A stretch of 64,000 bases of DNA from Solihabitans fulvus. Its GTDB lineage: Bacteria; Actinomycetota; Actinomycetes; Mycobacteriales; Pseudonocardiaceae. A program made the translations under genes and the position numbers. The notes beneath the pieces are model-generated. The model saw only the letters and a list, made by a program, of their open reading frames with translations, was not told the DNA's origin and did not search any database. Below are positions 1-7,053 of the stretch, piece after piece (the stretch's first letter is position 1; each line of letters opens with the position of its first letter). The DNA is taken from assembly GCF_008386585.1 (NCBI RefSeq), contig NZ_VUOB01000085.1, forward strand, positions 49,503 to 113,502, in the 5' to 3' direction.

Positions 1-372
1 GGTGAGACTTCCTTTTTTGGAATCTCCGGGAGGAAGGGATGGTTTGCCGGGAGCAACGGGGACAACGTTGCGGCGGCATCAAGGGTCATCTGGCGAGACC
101 TGTTCCTTCCCCGTCCCCGGCCGGTGCAAGACCAGTCGCCCCGGCCGGTGCAGGACCAGCCGCCCACGGACCTGAATGGGTGGCCGCCGCTCCAGGATCG
201 GACCGACGGACGGTAGGGCCTGCTACCACGCGGGTTTACCTGAATTCGCGACATCTCAAACCCGGGTGTGACGACCAAGGCATTGTTCGGGTCTAGCGTT
301 GGGCCAACGGTGTTCAGCTCGCGCGGAATACCGTCCGCAGCATCCGTGAAGACAATTCAGGGGGAGCGGCTG
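1..372. other. Leading non-coding stretch
   Basis: I see no convincing gene here. Open frames exist (for example 39-296 on the plus strand) but their translations are low-complexity and lack a credible ribosome site. The last ~70 bases probably hold the promoter and leader of the secreted-protein gene that begins at 373; a GGGGGAG Shine-Dalgarno-like run sits just before that start. No clear -35/-10 pair is visible. Confidence 0.5.
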
Positions 373-927
373 ATGTTCAACAGCATTAGATCGATCATTG
401 TGGGTTCCGTCGCGGGACTGGCCCTGACCGGGTTGGCGCTGACCGGGCTGGCCACCGCGAGCGCTTCGGCGGCGCAGGCCCCGGACGGCGCGCGGCAGGC
501 CTCCGCAGTGGCGCCCGCCGCGGCGGCGTCCGCGACCAGAGTTGACCAGCTCGCGAACACCGTGGGCGGGCCGGTCCAGGTCACCAGGGTCGGCACGCCG
601 AGCGCGGTGGCGCCGCACCTGACGGTGTGCAAGATCACCGTCTACGGCTATGTCGGCTACACGTTCTGCGAATTCGACTACTCGACGCTCGACTGGGGCG
701 GCGGCAACGTCGAGTATTTCGTGGTCGGCACCGACTACGAGATCTTCCACGCCTGGAAGGGCTCCGGCGGCTGGAAGAATCTCGGCGGGCAGGCGCGCAG
801 GTCCACGCCCAACGGGGCGTATGCGTTCAACAGTCCCGTCGGCGTCGAGACGATCGGCACGGACAACAACTGGTACTGCAAGTACCGGGGGAACGGGAGT
901 TGGTCCGGCGGGTGGCAGCGCTGCTGA
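373..927 (+). CDS. Small secreted protein, family unknown
   Basis: The 184-residue product starts with a Sec-type signal peptide: a short basic N-terminus (MFNSIRS), a hydrophobic Ala/Leu/Gly core, and a likely cleavage after ASASAAQA near residue 35. A low-complexity Ala-rich stretch follows, then a compact C-terminal domain of about 105 residues rich in Gly, Tyr and Trp, with four cysteines (TVCKIT, TFCEFD, WYCKY and the last residue) that could form two disulfides. The start at 373 is preceded by GGGGGAG; an in-frame start at 268 would bury the signal peptide. It is a single-gene unit followed by a 28-bp palindrome. I do not recognise the family; the domain could be a cell-wall or carbohydrate-binding fold, but that is a guess. 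Confidence 0.7.
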   Translation: MFNSIRSIIVGSVAGLALTGLALTGLATASASAAQAPDGARQASAVAPAAAASATRVDQLANTVGGPVQVTRVGTPSAVAPHLTVCKITVYGYVGYTFCEFDYSTLDWGGGNVEYFVVGTDYEIFHAWKGSGGWKNLGGQARRSTPNGAYAFNSPVGVETIGTDNNWYCKYRGNGSWSGGWQRC

Positions 928-969
928 GACCGCCGCGCGGATGACCGGGACCGGCCGCGCCGAGCACGG

Positions 970-997
970 TCGTCAGCGTTGAGTCGTCAGCGTTGAG
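970..997. repeat. 14-bp tandem duplication
   Basis: The 14-mer TCGTCAGCGTTGAG occurs twice back to back (970-983 and 984-997), just after the secreted-protein gene and before a long palindrome. It is probably a local duplication without function. Confidence 0.7.
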
Positions 998-1010
998 CTA
1001 GCCGAACGGG

Positions 1011-1038
1011 GTGGGGCGGCCATATATGGCCGCCCCAC
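1011..1038. terminator. 28-bp perfect palindrome, likely terminator
   Basis: GTGGGGCGGCCATA is followed directly by its exact reverse complement, giving a perfect 28-bp palindrome. It lies about 85 bases after the secreted-protein stop codon and about 100 bases before the next gene on the same strand. A factor-independent terminator is likely; a protein-binding site is possible because there is no separate loop. Confidence 0.6.
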
Positions 1039-1140
1039 TTGCCTTGTCTCCTGCGCTGAAAGCCTCGATCTTGGACCCCGTAGAGCGATCCCGCGACGAC
1101 GGCCGGTAGCCGTCGCCCGCCCACGAGCTCCGGGGGATGC

Positions 1141-1716
1141 ATGAGTCAGGAATTCGAGGATCTCGTCAGGCAGTTCGAGCGGTTCCAGGAGGGTGTCCAG
1201 CCTGCGGAGGACGCGCTCACCCGGTACGACGGGATGCAGGACGAGATCACTGCGGTGCACGCGGCGGCGTCCTCGCCCGACCGGACGGTGACCGTGACCG
1301 CGGGTCCCGGCGGCGCGGTGACCAACATCCAGATCACCGATCGTGCCTTGCACCAGGGCGCTTCGGCGTTGTCCAGCGCGGTGTTGGCGGCGATGCACGC
1401 CGCCGTGGCCGACGCCGCACGGCAGCAGGCCGAGATCGTGCAGCGGTATGTCGGCGACAGCATGAACGTGCTCGACCAGGTGCTGGAGACGCAGGCCGAA
1501 GTGTTGGGCACCCCGGTCGAGGAGCTGCGGGCCTCGCTCCAGCCACCGGCGGAGCAGCAGGCCAAACGCGCCGACGAGGACTTCAGCGATCGCGAGCTGT
1601 TGCGGAAGGAGTCGGCGACGCCGGACGAGCCGGTCACGCCGCAGCCCACCACCAAGCCGGTCGACCGGGACGACGAGTACGTCCGCAGCATGTTCAACCG
1701 GGAGGACGACTACTGA
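1141..1716 (+). CDS. YbaB/EbfC-family protein, type VII locus
   Basis: The 191-residue protein has a coiled N-terminal helix (residues ~1-40), then a region like the YbaB/EbfC fold: TVTVTAGPGGAVTNIQITD resembles the central beta hairpin of that family, followed by long helices (~70-130). An acidic, proline-rich tail (~140-191) is unlike short bacterial YbaB. In actinomycetes such proteins open operons of WXG100 and ESX-substrate genes, where they are thought to act as accessory or chaperone-like factors; DNA binding is the ancestral activity. Its stop codon overlaps the next start (TGATG). The ATG at 1141 follows a GGGGGA run. A second protein of this type lies at 61,285-61,752 in a toxin locus, which supports the family call. 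Confidence 0.75.
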   Translation: MSQEFEDLVRQFERFQEGVQPAEDALTRYDGMQDEITAVHAAASSPDRTVTVTAGPGGAVTNIQITDRALHQGASALSSAVLAAMHAAVADAARQQAEIVQRYVGDSMNVLDQVLETQAEVLGTPVEELRASLQPPAEQQAKRADEDFSDRELLRKESATPDEPVTPQPTTKPVDRDDEYVRSMFNREDDY

Positions 1717-2072
1717 TGGGCGACATGTTCAACGCCAACCCGGCCAAGCTCGAAGGGTGCGGCAAGCAGTTCGGCGACTTCTCCACGCGCGTGACGGAGA
1801 TCCAGGCCAAGGCCAGCGCCGCCGTGGTGCCCGCGGTGTCCTGGGGACTGATCGGCCAGCCCATCGCGTGGACGGCCTACCAGTCGATGATGGACGACTT
1901 CAGCCAGTTCATGGAGGAGATGGCGCAGGGCGTGTCGCACGTCGGCAACCACCTCAAGGGGTGCGCGGACACCTATCGGCAGACGGACGCGACGGTGCAG
2001 CAGAGCGCGAAGCAACTGCACAAGGACCTGGACGCCGCAGGCGACAGCATCCCCACCGTGGGAGGTAACTGA
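1716..2072 (+). CDS. Small WXG100-like (ESX substrate) protein
   Basis: The 118-residue product is almost entirely helical, with the size and heptad pattern of WXG100/ESAT-6-like proteins. The hairpin position reads SWGLIGQPIAW, so a strict WxG is missing, although W43-G44 lies near the expected turn. It lacks a signal peptide, as expected for a type VII substrate. The gene overlaps the YbaB-like gene upstream by one base and is separated by two bases from the long WXG protein downstream, so the two may form the heterodimer usual for these substrates. The role as substrate or chaperone is inferred from fold and context. Confidence 0.65.
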   Translation: MGDMFNANPAKLEGCGKQFGDFSTRVTEIQAKASAAVVPAVSWGLIGQPIAWTAYQSMMDDFSQFMEEMAQGVSHVGNHLKGCADTYRQTDATVQQSAKQLHKDLDAAGDSIPTVGGN

Positions 2073-2074
2073 CC

Positions 2075-3262
2075 ATGTCCACGGCGGACGCCATGCTCGA
2101 CGGCGGCAACAACGCTGACGCGGTGGGAAAGACCGTCGGCAACAACTACAACGGCAAGGACTACGGCGACAGGTTCATCGACCTCCAGCCGGGCCCGTTC
2201 GGCAATGCCGGCAAGATCTACCGGGACCTCACCCCCGCGTCCGGCGGCGTCAACATGGCCGCCACCATCACGGACGTCGGCGCGTTCACGGCGTCCTGTA
2301 CCGACGCGATCTCCAAGATCGCCGCCGACCCGCTGAACTGGCTCATCGGCCAGGGCCTCGGCTTCCTGATCAACATCTGCACCCCGATCAAACAGGCCAT
2401 CGACCTGGTGTCGGGCAACCCGGACGCGCTCACCGACGCCGCCAAGAAGTTCGGCACCGTCGGCAAGGACATCGAGAAGCTCAACACCGACATGGCGAAC
2501 GCGCTCAAGACGGAACTCGCCGACTGGCACGGCCCCTCCGCCGACGCCGCCCAGGAGCGGCTCGGCAAGTTCGCCGAAGGGGTCGCCGGAGTGGCCGGCA
2601 GGGCCGGGGACATCGCCCAGCTGTTGCAGGTGTGCAGCATGTTGATGCAGGTGATCGAGGACTTCATCAAGGGGTTGCTGACCGACCTCGTCGAGTGGCT
2701 GATCGTCACCTGGGTCGCCGCGCTGGCGGCCGCGCCGGTGACCCTCGGCGGCTCGACGGCGGCGGCCAGCGGGGTCACCGCCGTCAAGGCCGCGACGACG
2801 ACCGCCAAGGTCACGCAGAAGGTCAGCAAGTTCACCACCCTGCTGAACAAGATCCGCGCGGTCCTCGCCAAGCTCAAGGAGTTCCTCAGGTCGTCCAAGG
2901 CCGTCACGAAGTTCATGGGCGAGAAGGGCGCGGGCCGCAAGGCCCTGGAGGGGGTGCGGAAGGCGGCCGGCGAGGGCAAGCACGCCAAGGTCGGCGTGGG
3001 CGACGCCGTCAAGAACCAGCTCGGCGCCAAGGTCAAGGACTCCGCGAAGAAGCGGGCGGCGGAGCAGATCGGCCTGACCCATGATCCCGAGAAGGGGTTC
3101 AAGATCCCGACGATCAAGAACGGCGACCAGGAGCGAAATGACTACAGCAAGATCGCCGGCAAGGTCAAGACGTACGGCGACAACAGCAAGAAGATCTATG
3201 ACTACGGCCAGATCGGCGAGGACCGGATCAACGGCACCATCAGCGGCGACCTGAACCTGTGA
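2075..3262 (+). CDS. Long WXG-domain protein, putative type VII effector
   Basis: The 395-residue protein has a variable, Asn/Gly-rich N-terminus (~1-50), then helices with the WxG signature ELADWHGPSADAAQERL near residue 155, which mark a WXG100-type secretion domain. A hydrophobic segment follows (~205-240, WLIVTWVAALAAAPVTL), and the C-terminal ~150 residues are lysine-rich and basic (repeats of AK, VK and KK). This layout, a WXG domain with a variable basic tail, fits an LXG/WXG effector or a membrane-anchored substrate. No known toxin domain is recognisable in the tail. The next gene overlaps its stop (GTGA) and encodes a membrane protein that could be its partner or immunity factor; that is only suggested by position. 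Confidence 0.65.
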   Translation: MSTADAMLDGGNNADAVGKTVGNNYNGKDYGDRFIDLQPGPFGNAGKIYRDLTPASGGVNMAATITDVGAFTASCTDAISKIAADPLNWLIGQGLGFLINICTPIKQAIDLVSGNPDALTDAAKKFGTVGKDIEKLNTDMANALKTELADWHGPSADAAQERLGKFAEGVAGVAGRAGDIAQLLQVCSMLMQVIEDFIKGLLTDLVEWLIVTWVAALAAAPVTLGGSTAAASGVTAVKAATTTAKVTQKVSKFTTLLNKIRAVLAKLKEFLRSSKAVTKFMGEKGAGRKALEGVRKAAGEGKHAKVGVGDAVKNQLGAKVKDSAKKRAAEQIGLTHDPEKGFKIPTIKNGDQERNDYSKIAGKVKTYGDNSKKIYDYGQIGEDRINGTISGDLNL

Positions 3263-3807
3263 TCGGGACGTTGTTGGCGCTACTCGGCGTTGCCGCCTGG
3301 ACGGGCATCATCCTGTTGCTGGCCAGGCTGTTCGTCCTGCCCGCGTGGTTCGGTCGGGTGGTGCTGCCAAGGCTGATCCGGGAGCAGGTGTGGGGACAGA
3401 CCACGGTCGAGCGGTACGCCGTCCCGCGCACCGGGGACGGCCGAGGGGACACCAGGGTCCGCACGTTGTCGGGCACGCACCGGGGTCGCCGTTTCGAGCT
3501 GGTCACCGAGTCCGAGTGCCTTGGAGAAGGCTTCGACAACAGCTCACCGGTGCGGAGCCAGTGGGCGCACTCCTGCACGCTGCGGGTGCGCGACGTCGGT
3601 CCGCTGCCGCCCGGAGTCGTCGATGTGGCGGGCGGCGGCGCGAAACGCCGCAGGCGCGGGGCCAGCGTGTGGAGCGAGGATCCGGGGAGCATCAGCATGA
3701 ACTGCATGCGGCTGCGGTCTGGGTTGTATGCGGCCAGGTTGCGGCGGGAGGTCGACTTCCTCGTCGAGGTAGCCGAGCGGGTCCCGCCGGCGGAGTCGAT
3801 AGTGTGA
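3259..3807 (+). CDS. Membrane-anchored protein of the type VII-like operon
   Basis: The 182-residue protein begins with a strong hydrophobic helix (residues ~1-30, IGTLLALLGVAAWTGIILLL), then a soluble domain with two cysteines (SECLGEG, HSCTLRV) and a very basic patch (KRRRRG, ~129). The GTG start at 3259 overlaps the stop of the WXG-domain gene, so the two are translationally coupled. I do not recognise the family. The coupling to a putative effector makes immunity or anchoring plausible, without direct sequence evidence. Confidence 0.65.
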   Translation: MIGTLLALLGVAAWTGIILLLARLFVLPAWFGRVVLPRLIREQVWGQTTVERYAVPRTGDGRGDTRVRTLSGTHRGRRFELVTESECLGEGFDNSSPVRSQWAHSCTLRVRDVGPLPPGVVDVAGGGAKRRRRGASVWSEDPGSISMNCMRLRSGLYAARLRREVDFLVEVAERVPPAESIV

Positions 3808-3847
3808 ATGCTGTCGACAGGAGTTGTGACCGCAAGGAGTGTTGTGC

Positions 3848-4093
3848 ATGTCCGAGCGTCGTGAGTGGTTCGGGTCGCCCAGGTTGGTGACCGAGGCGAA
3901 GGCGGAACACCCGCACGACACCGAGGATTTGGTGCGGCTGGTGCGCGTCACTCGCCAGGAGCGGGACTGGACCCAGACCCGACTCGCCGAGGCGGTCGGC
4001 GTGCCGGAGGCCGAACTGGTGCGTTTCGAGGCGGGGGAGACGGTGCCGGCCGAGCCGTTGGCGATGCGGCTCATCGAGGCAATGCGCGCCTGA
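3848..4093 (+). CDS. Small XRE-type helix-turn-helix protein
   Basis: The 81-residue protein carries a Cro/CI-like HTH in its second half: LVRLVRVTRQERDWTQTRL followed by AEAVGVPEAELVRFEAGET matches the usual recognition-helix layout (residues ~28-70). The ATG at 3848 is placed 8 bases after AAGGAG; a GTG nine bases upstream lies within that ribosome site and is less likely. It is probably a DNA-binding regulator of the preceding type VII-like operon or of itself. The gene ends in a strong hairpin shared with the convergent DUF397 genes. Confidence 0.75.
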   Translation: MSERREWFGSPRLVTEAKAEHPHDTEDLVRLVRVTRQERDWTQTRLAEAVGVPEAELVRFEAGETVPAEPLAMRLIEAMRA

Positions 4094-4114
4094 CTGCACA
4101 AGCGTGGTGCGGGT

Positions 4115-4146
4115 GAGGGGGACGGCCGTTGTCGGTCGTCCCCCTC
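4115..4146. terminator. Bidirectional terminator hairpin
   Basis: GAGGGGGACG pairs with CGTCCCCCTC around a 12-base loop, followed by GGTCGGTTTT. It lies between the convergent HTH gene (ends 4093) and the DUF397 operon (ends 4168), so it can serve both. Confidence 0.75.
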
Positions 4147-4167
4147 GGTCGGTTTTCGTTGGCGTGC

Positions 4168-4443
4168 CTAGCTGTTCAGCCGGCCGGCTTTGATCGCGTC
4201 GATGAAGTTGTCGAAGGTGGCGGCGCGGAAGGTCAGCGTTCCGGTGCGCGGCGACTTGCTGTCGCGGATGCTGGTCTGTTCGGTGCGGCGACCCAGCTCC
4301 ACGCACTCGTTCGAGCCGCCACCGCTGTAGGTGCTCTTTCTCCAGCCGATGGCGTTGGTCATTGCAGCTCGGTCCAGTTCCACGCAGTCGTTGTTGCCGC
4401 CTCCGCTGTAGCTGCTCTTACGCCATCTCGTGTTGTTGGTCAT
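4168..4443 (-). CDS. DUF397 protein with duplicated N-terminal half
   Basis: A DUF397 protein normally has about 60 residues: W-R-K-S-S/T-Y-S-G-G-G, then N-x-C-V-E, then a beta-rich half ending in F-I-x-A-I-K-A-G-R. Here (91 residues) the N-terminal half appears twice: TRWRKSSYSGGGNNDCVELDR, then GWRKSTYSGGGSNECVELGR, followed by a single C-terminal half. DUF397 proteins partner with XRE/DUF5753 regulators; such pairs are linked to development and antibiotic production in Streptomyces. It is the last gene of a three-gene operon and overlaps the second DUF397 gene by four bases (ATGA). The extra half comes from a recent DNA duplication, because 74 bases match the neighbour with three mismatches. 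Confidence 0.85.
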   Translation of the reverse strand: MTNNTRWRKSSYSGGGNNDCVELDRAAMTNAIGWRKSTYSGGGSNECVELGRRTEQTSIRDSKSPRTGTLTFRAATFDNFIDAIKAGRLNS

Positions 4444-4444
4444 T
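4371..4444. repeat. 74-bp direct repeat, copy 1 (of 4559-4632)
   Basis: These 74 bases match 4559-4632 with three substitutions. Each copy encodes the start and first half of a DUF397 protein on the minus strand. The near identity points to recent duplication or gene conversion. Confidence 0.85.
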
Positions 4445-4631
4445 GCAGCCGACCAGCTTTGATCGCGTTGATGAAGCTGTCGAGGGTGGGGCTGTGGAAG
4501 GTTAATGCCGCGATCTGCGGCGATTTGCTATCGCGGATGCTGGTCTGGTTGGTGCGGCGGTCCAGTTCCACGCAGTTGTTGTTGCCGCCTCCGCTGTAGG
4601 TGCTCTTACGCCATCTCGTGTTGTTCGTCAT
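4440..4631 (-). CDS. DUF397 protein
   Basis: This 63-residue protein has the standard DUF397 layout: RWRKSTYSGGGNNNCVEL at the N-terminus, IRDSKSP in the middle and FINAIKAGRL at the end. It is expected to bind or modulate the XRE/DUF5753 protein encoded just upstream, whose stop codon overlaps this start (ATGA). It is the presumed parent of the duplicated half in the downstream paralogue. Confidence 0.9.
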   Translation of the reverse strand: MTNNTRWRKSTYSGGGNNNCVELDRRTNQTSIRDSKSPQIAALTFHSPTLDSFINAIKAGRLQ

Positions 4632-4632
4632 T
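4559..4632. repeat. 74-bp direct repeat, copy 2 (of 4371-4444)
   Basis: Second copy of the repeat described at 4371-4444. It covers the first 24 codons of the single-domain DUF397 gene. Confidence 0.85.
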
Positions 4633-5488
4633 GGTTCTCGAGTGCCCTCATGCGTAGGTGGATCACGTCCGCCGTGTCGGCGGGTGATAGTGCCAACCCG
4701 ACTACGTCGTCAAACATGGCGGTGATGCGTTCGATGTCACCCGCATTGTCCACCCACGCGCCGCCCGTGAGGTACTCCAGGTAGACCGCCGGCAGGCGCT
4801 CGGAACCCGCGTAGCCGATGATCGTGCAGGGGCCGGACATCGGGCCGTACGCGCCCGCGTCATTGGGAATCGCTTGGATCGTGACGTTCGGCCGGCCACC
4901 GACGGCCAACAGGTGGCCGAGCTGTTCGCGCATCACGTCGGGGCCGCCGACGGTGCGGTAGATGACGCCTTCGTCGATCAGGGCGTGCAACCTCAACGGA
5001 TGCGGGCCGTCGAGCCGCTGCTGGCGCTTGAGTCGGGCGTTGACGTAGGCGTCGTGCGCGGTGTTCGGGTCGAGGAACCGGTGTGCTGCCACGGTCAGCG
5101 CTCGCGCATAGCGCGCTGTTTGCAGCAGGCCTGGGATGACCAGAGACTCGATGGCTCGCACCACCTCGGCCTCGCGTTCGGCGCGGACGAGCGTTCGGTA
5201 CGTCTTGGGCGCATCGGCGGGAAGCCGGACGCGCTCGGTCTTCTCCCCCGCTGCCTCCCAGAGTGCGACAGCCTCGGTGCACTGTTCCTCGGTCGCCTTG
5301 TAGAAGGCCAGAGCCCGATCGAGTGCCGTCCGCTGTGGACGCAGATAGCCGGACTCGGTGCGACTGACGGTCGACTCCGTCGTCCCGAGCATGGTGGCGA
5401 CCTCGGCGGCCGACTTGCCTGCGGCCTTGCGCAGCTTCTCCAGCTGCGCGCCGAGATCCTGCTTCCACCGTGTCCGCTGGGCTGGCAT
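4628..5488 (-). CDS. XRE-family regulator with DUF5753 domain
   Basis: The 286-residue protein has an N-terminal Cro/CI HTH (residues ~13-68: LGAQLEKLRKAAGKSAAEV, then GTTESTVSRTESG) and a long C-terminal DUF5753 region (~95-280) with the family motif IPGLLQTARYARA and an acidic C-terminus. Such proteins are cytoplasmic regulators that work with small DUF397 partners, and both DUF397 genes follow here with ATGA overlaps. In Streptomyces the WhiJ-type sets control morphological differentiation and secondary metabolism; the targets here are unknown. The stretch 5489-5718 upstream is probably its promoter region, shared with the divergent gene at 5719. Confidence 0.9.
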   Translation of the reverse strand: MPAQRTRWKQDLGAQLEKLRKAAGKSAAEVATMLGTTESTVSRTESGYLRPQRTALDRALAFYKATEEQCTEAVALWEAAGEKTERVRLPADAPKTYRTLVRAEREAEVVRAIESLVIPGLLQTARYARALTVAAHRFLDPNTAHDAYVNARLKRQQRLDGPHPLRLHALIDEGVIYRTVGGPDVMREQLGHLLAVGGRPNVTIQAIPNDAGAYGPMSGPCTIIGYAGSERLPAVYLEYLTGGAWVDNAGDIERITAMFDDVVGLALSPADTADVIHLRMRALENQ

Positions 5489-5718
5489 GACGTGAGCCTA
5501 TCGATCGCAACTAAGGGGCTACATGTACCCATTAGAAGGATGGTGTGGTCTTCTTGTCCCCGTTAATCTCGGCTCTGTTGGCAGGGCAGTCGCCCTCTGT
5601 GGCACACGGGTCGTCTCCTGGCGGTGATGCGCCTGCAGCCCTGCTGGCACCCGGCGGGGTCGTGAGGGCCTCGCACACCTCGCGCCCCGTCGGGCCGTAA
5701 ACGCGGGAAGGGCACGGC

Positions 5719-6030
5719 ATGTACAACGAAGTGATCAACGGGATCGAGGCGACCCTCGACACGATGGTCCGCGTGGCCACGCGCGGCACGGACCGAGCCG
5801 TCCTGTCGATGGCGCACGAGGACGTGCCTCGACTCGTCGACGCCTTCCGCTCCCTCATGGACGGGCACACCCCGGACGAGAACGGCTGTTGCCGCGCCTG
5901 CGCCCGGCGCCGCGCCCTGTTCGGTCGCCGGCACCCCGTTCCGTGCCGCCTGGTGCTCAGCGCGCGCCTCGCCCTCCTCAACGCGCGGCACGGCGCGCAC
6001 TCCAAGCACGCCATGGGAAACACTCGATGA
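5719..6030 (+). CDS. Small Cys-rich protein, function unknown
   Basis: The 103-residue protein has a helical N-terminal half with two acidic clusters and then a cysteine/arginine region: GCCRACARRRALFGRR and PCRLV. The C-C-x-x-C and P-C arrangement could bind zinc, but no named family is recognised. A GGGAAGGGCACGGC stretch before the ATG gives a fair ribosome site. The stop overlaps the start of the next gene (ATGA), so the two are co-translated. Divergent from the XRE/DUF5753 gene, it may belong to its regulon. Confidence 0.65.
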   Translation: MYNEVINGIEATLDTMVRVATRGTDRAVLSMAHEDVPRLVDAFRSLMDGHTPDENGCCRACARRRALFGRRHPVPCRLVLSARLALLNARHGAHSKHAMGNTR

Positions 6031-6377
6031 CCGACGTGCGCGAGCCGGACGGCGTTGGGCGACCGCTCGCCGGCCTGTTTCTGCTGCTGTTCCTGCTTCA
6101 GGAACCTCGACGGTGGCGGACCGTCGCCGAGCTGTCCGGCGAACTTGGCATCGACCCTGCGCTGGTCGTGGCCCACCTGTCTGCCTGGCGACGGCGTCGC
6201 TGGCTGACCGGGCAGCGGCGGCCGACGCCCGCGACGGGCTGCGAGCGCCTGCACGTGCGGCCGGCGGAGTCCAACCTGGCCGCGTGCCGCGAGGAGGCGC
6301 GGGAGCGGTTGATGTCGCTCGGCCGACTGCTGGTCGAAGGCTCGGGCATCTCGGTGTCGGTTGCGCTTGGCGAGTGA
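6027..6377 (+). CDS. Small winged-helix-like protein
   Basis: The 116-residue protein has a helix-turn-helix-like core: WRTVAELSGELGIDPALVV followed by AHLSAWRRRRWLTGQ (residues ~25-60), which resembles the recognition helix of a winged-helix regulator. The ATG at 6027 overlaps the stop of the gene upstream; an earlier in-frame start inside that gene is less likely. I would call it a possible DNA-binding accessory of its upstream partner. No effector domain is visible. Confidence 0.6.
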   Translation: MTDVREPDGVGRPLAGLFLLLFLLQEPRRWRTVAELSGELGIDPALVVAHLSAWRRRRWLTGQRRPTPATGCERLHVRPAESNLAACREEARERLMSLGRLLVEGSGISVSVALGE

Positions 6378-6435
6378 ACCGGACGGCGGTGCGCGAGGGT
6401 CGCGCGCCGGAAACGGAGGTGGGTGACGGCGCTTC

Positions 6436-6460
6436 GGGGAGGGGTCGACCGTCCCTCCCC
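6436..6460. terminator. Possible terminator hairpin
   Basis: GGGGAGGG pairs with CCCTCCCC over a 9-base loop, between convergent genes ending at 6377 and 6529. The stem is short and there is no T-run, so confidence is moderate. Confidence 0.45.
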
Positions 6461-6528
6461 TGGTTTGCCGGGGGTGCAAGCCTTGTGGCGCAAGGGAAGA
6501 CCGTCGCGACCACGGCGTTGGGCGACCG

Positions 6529-6921
6529 CTAGCGGGACGCGAGGATTTCCAGGTAGTGCGCGTTCTGCATGACGCCAAGGACATTTCCGAACGGGTCGAC
6601 GACGGAGGCGGTCACGAATCCCTCGCCGCGCTCCCGGATCCCCTCGAATTCCTTGGCACCGAGGGAAATCAGTCGGTCGAAGGTCGCCGTGACGTCGTCC
6701 ACGTGCCAGTACGCGATCGCGCCGCCGGGAGCTGCCGCCACGCCATCGGGCGCGTAGCTGGCGTCGATCACGCCGAGTTCGTGCTGGTAGTCGCCGAGGC
6801 GGAACTCCAGGTACCCGGGCACCTCGAAGTACGGCTCGATGCCGAGAAACACGGTGTACCACTTCTTGGCGGCGGGAAGATCGGCCGCGAAGAACGTGAT
6901 GGTGCTCAGCCCTCGTAACAT
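6529..6921 (-). CDS. VOC (glyoxalase/bleomycin-resistance) family protein
   Basis: The 130-residue single-module VOC protein has two beta-alpha-beta-beta-beta repeats: STITFFAADLPAAKKWY and YLEFRLGDYQHELG in the first half, AYWHVDDVTATFDRLISLG and VVDPFGNVLGVMQN in the second. H48 and the FGN loop are where metal and active-site residues lie in related proteins. Members isomerise or open small substrates or bind antibiotics; the substrate cannot be read from sequence. It stands alone, with lpdA downstream on the same strand beyond a hairpin. Confidence 0.85.
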   Translation of the reverse strand: MLRGLSTITFFAADLPAAKKWYTVFLGIEPYFEVPGYLEFRLGDYQHELGVIDASYAPDGVAAAPGGAIAYWHVDDVTATFDRLISLGAKEFEGIRERGEGFVTASVVDPFGNVLGVMQNAHYLEILASR

Positions 6922-6991
6922 TTCTGGTCCCCTTGCCGTCGTGACCGCGTGAACGCTGTGTCAGGACAGTAAGCGGCACCACCGACAGAAA

Positions 6992-7021
6992 CGCGCGCCG
7001 ACCGCGAGGGGTCGGCGCGCG
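6992..7021. terminator. Terminator of lpdA
   Basis: CGCGCGCCGACC pairs perfectly with GGTCGGCGCGCG (12 bp, 6-base loop). It lies 32 bases past the lpdA stop codon on the minus strand and is followed in that direction by GTTTCTGT. Confidence 0.75.
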
Positions 7022-7053
7022 CCTTCCTGTCGAGAAGGGTCAGTCGAGGAAGG

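Noticed and set aside
39..296. 85-codon frame at the left edge
   Set aside because: Pro/Ala/Gly-rich translation with no support, probably random.
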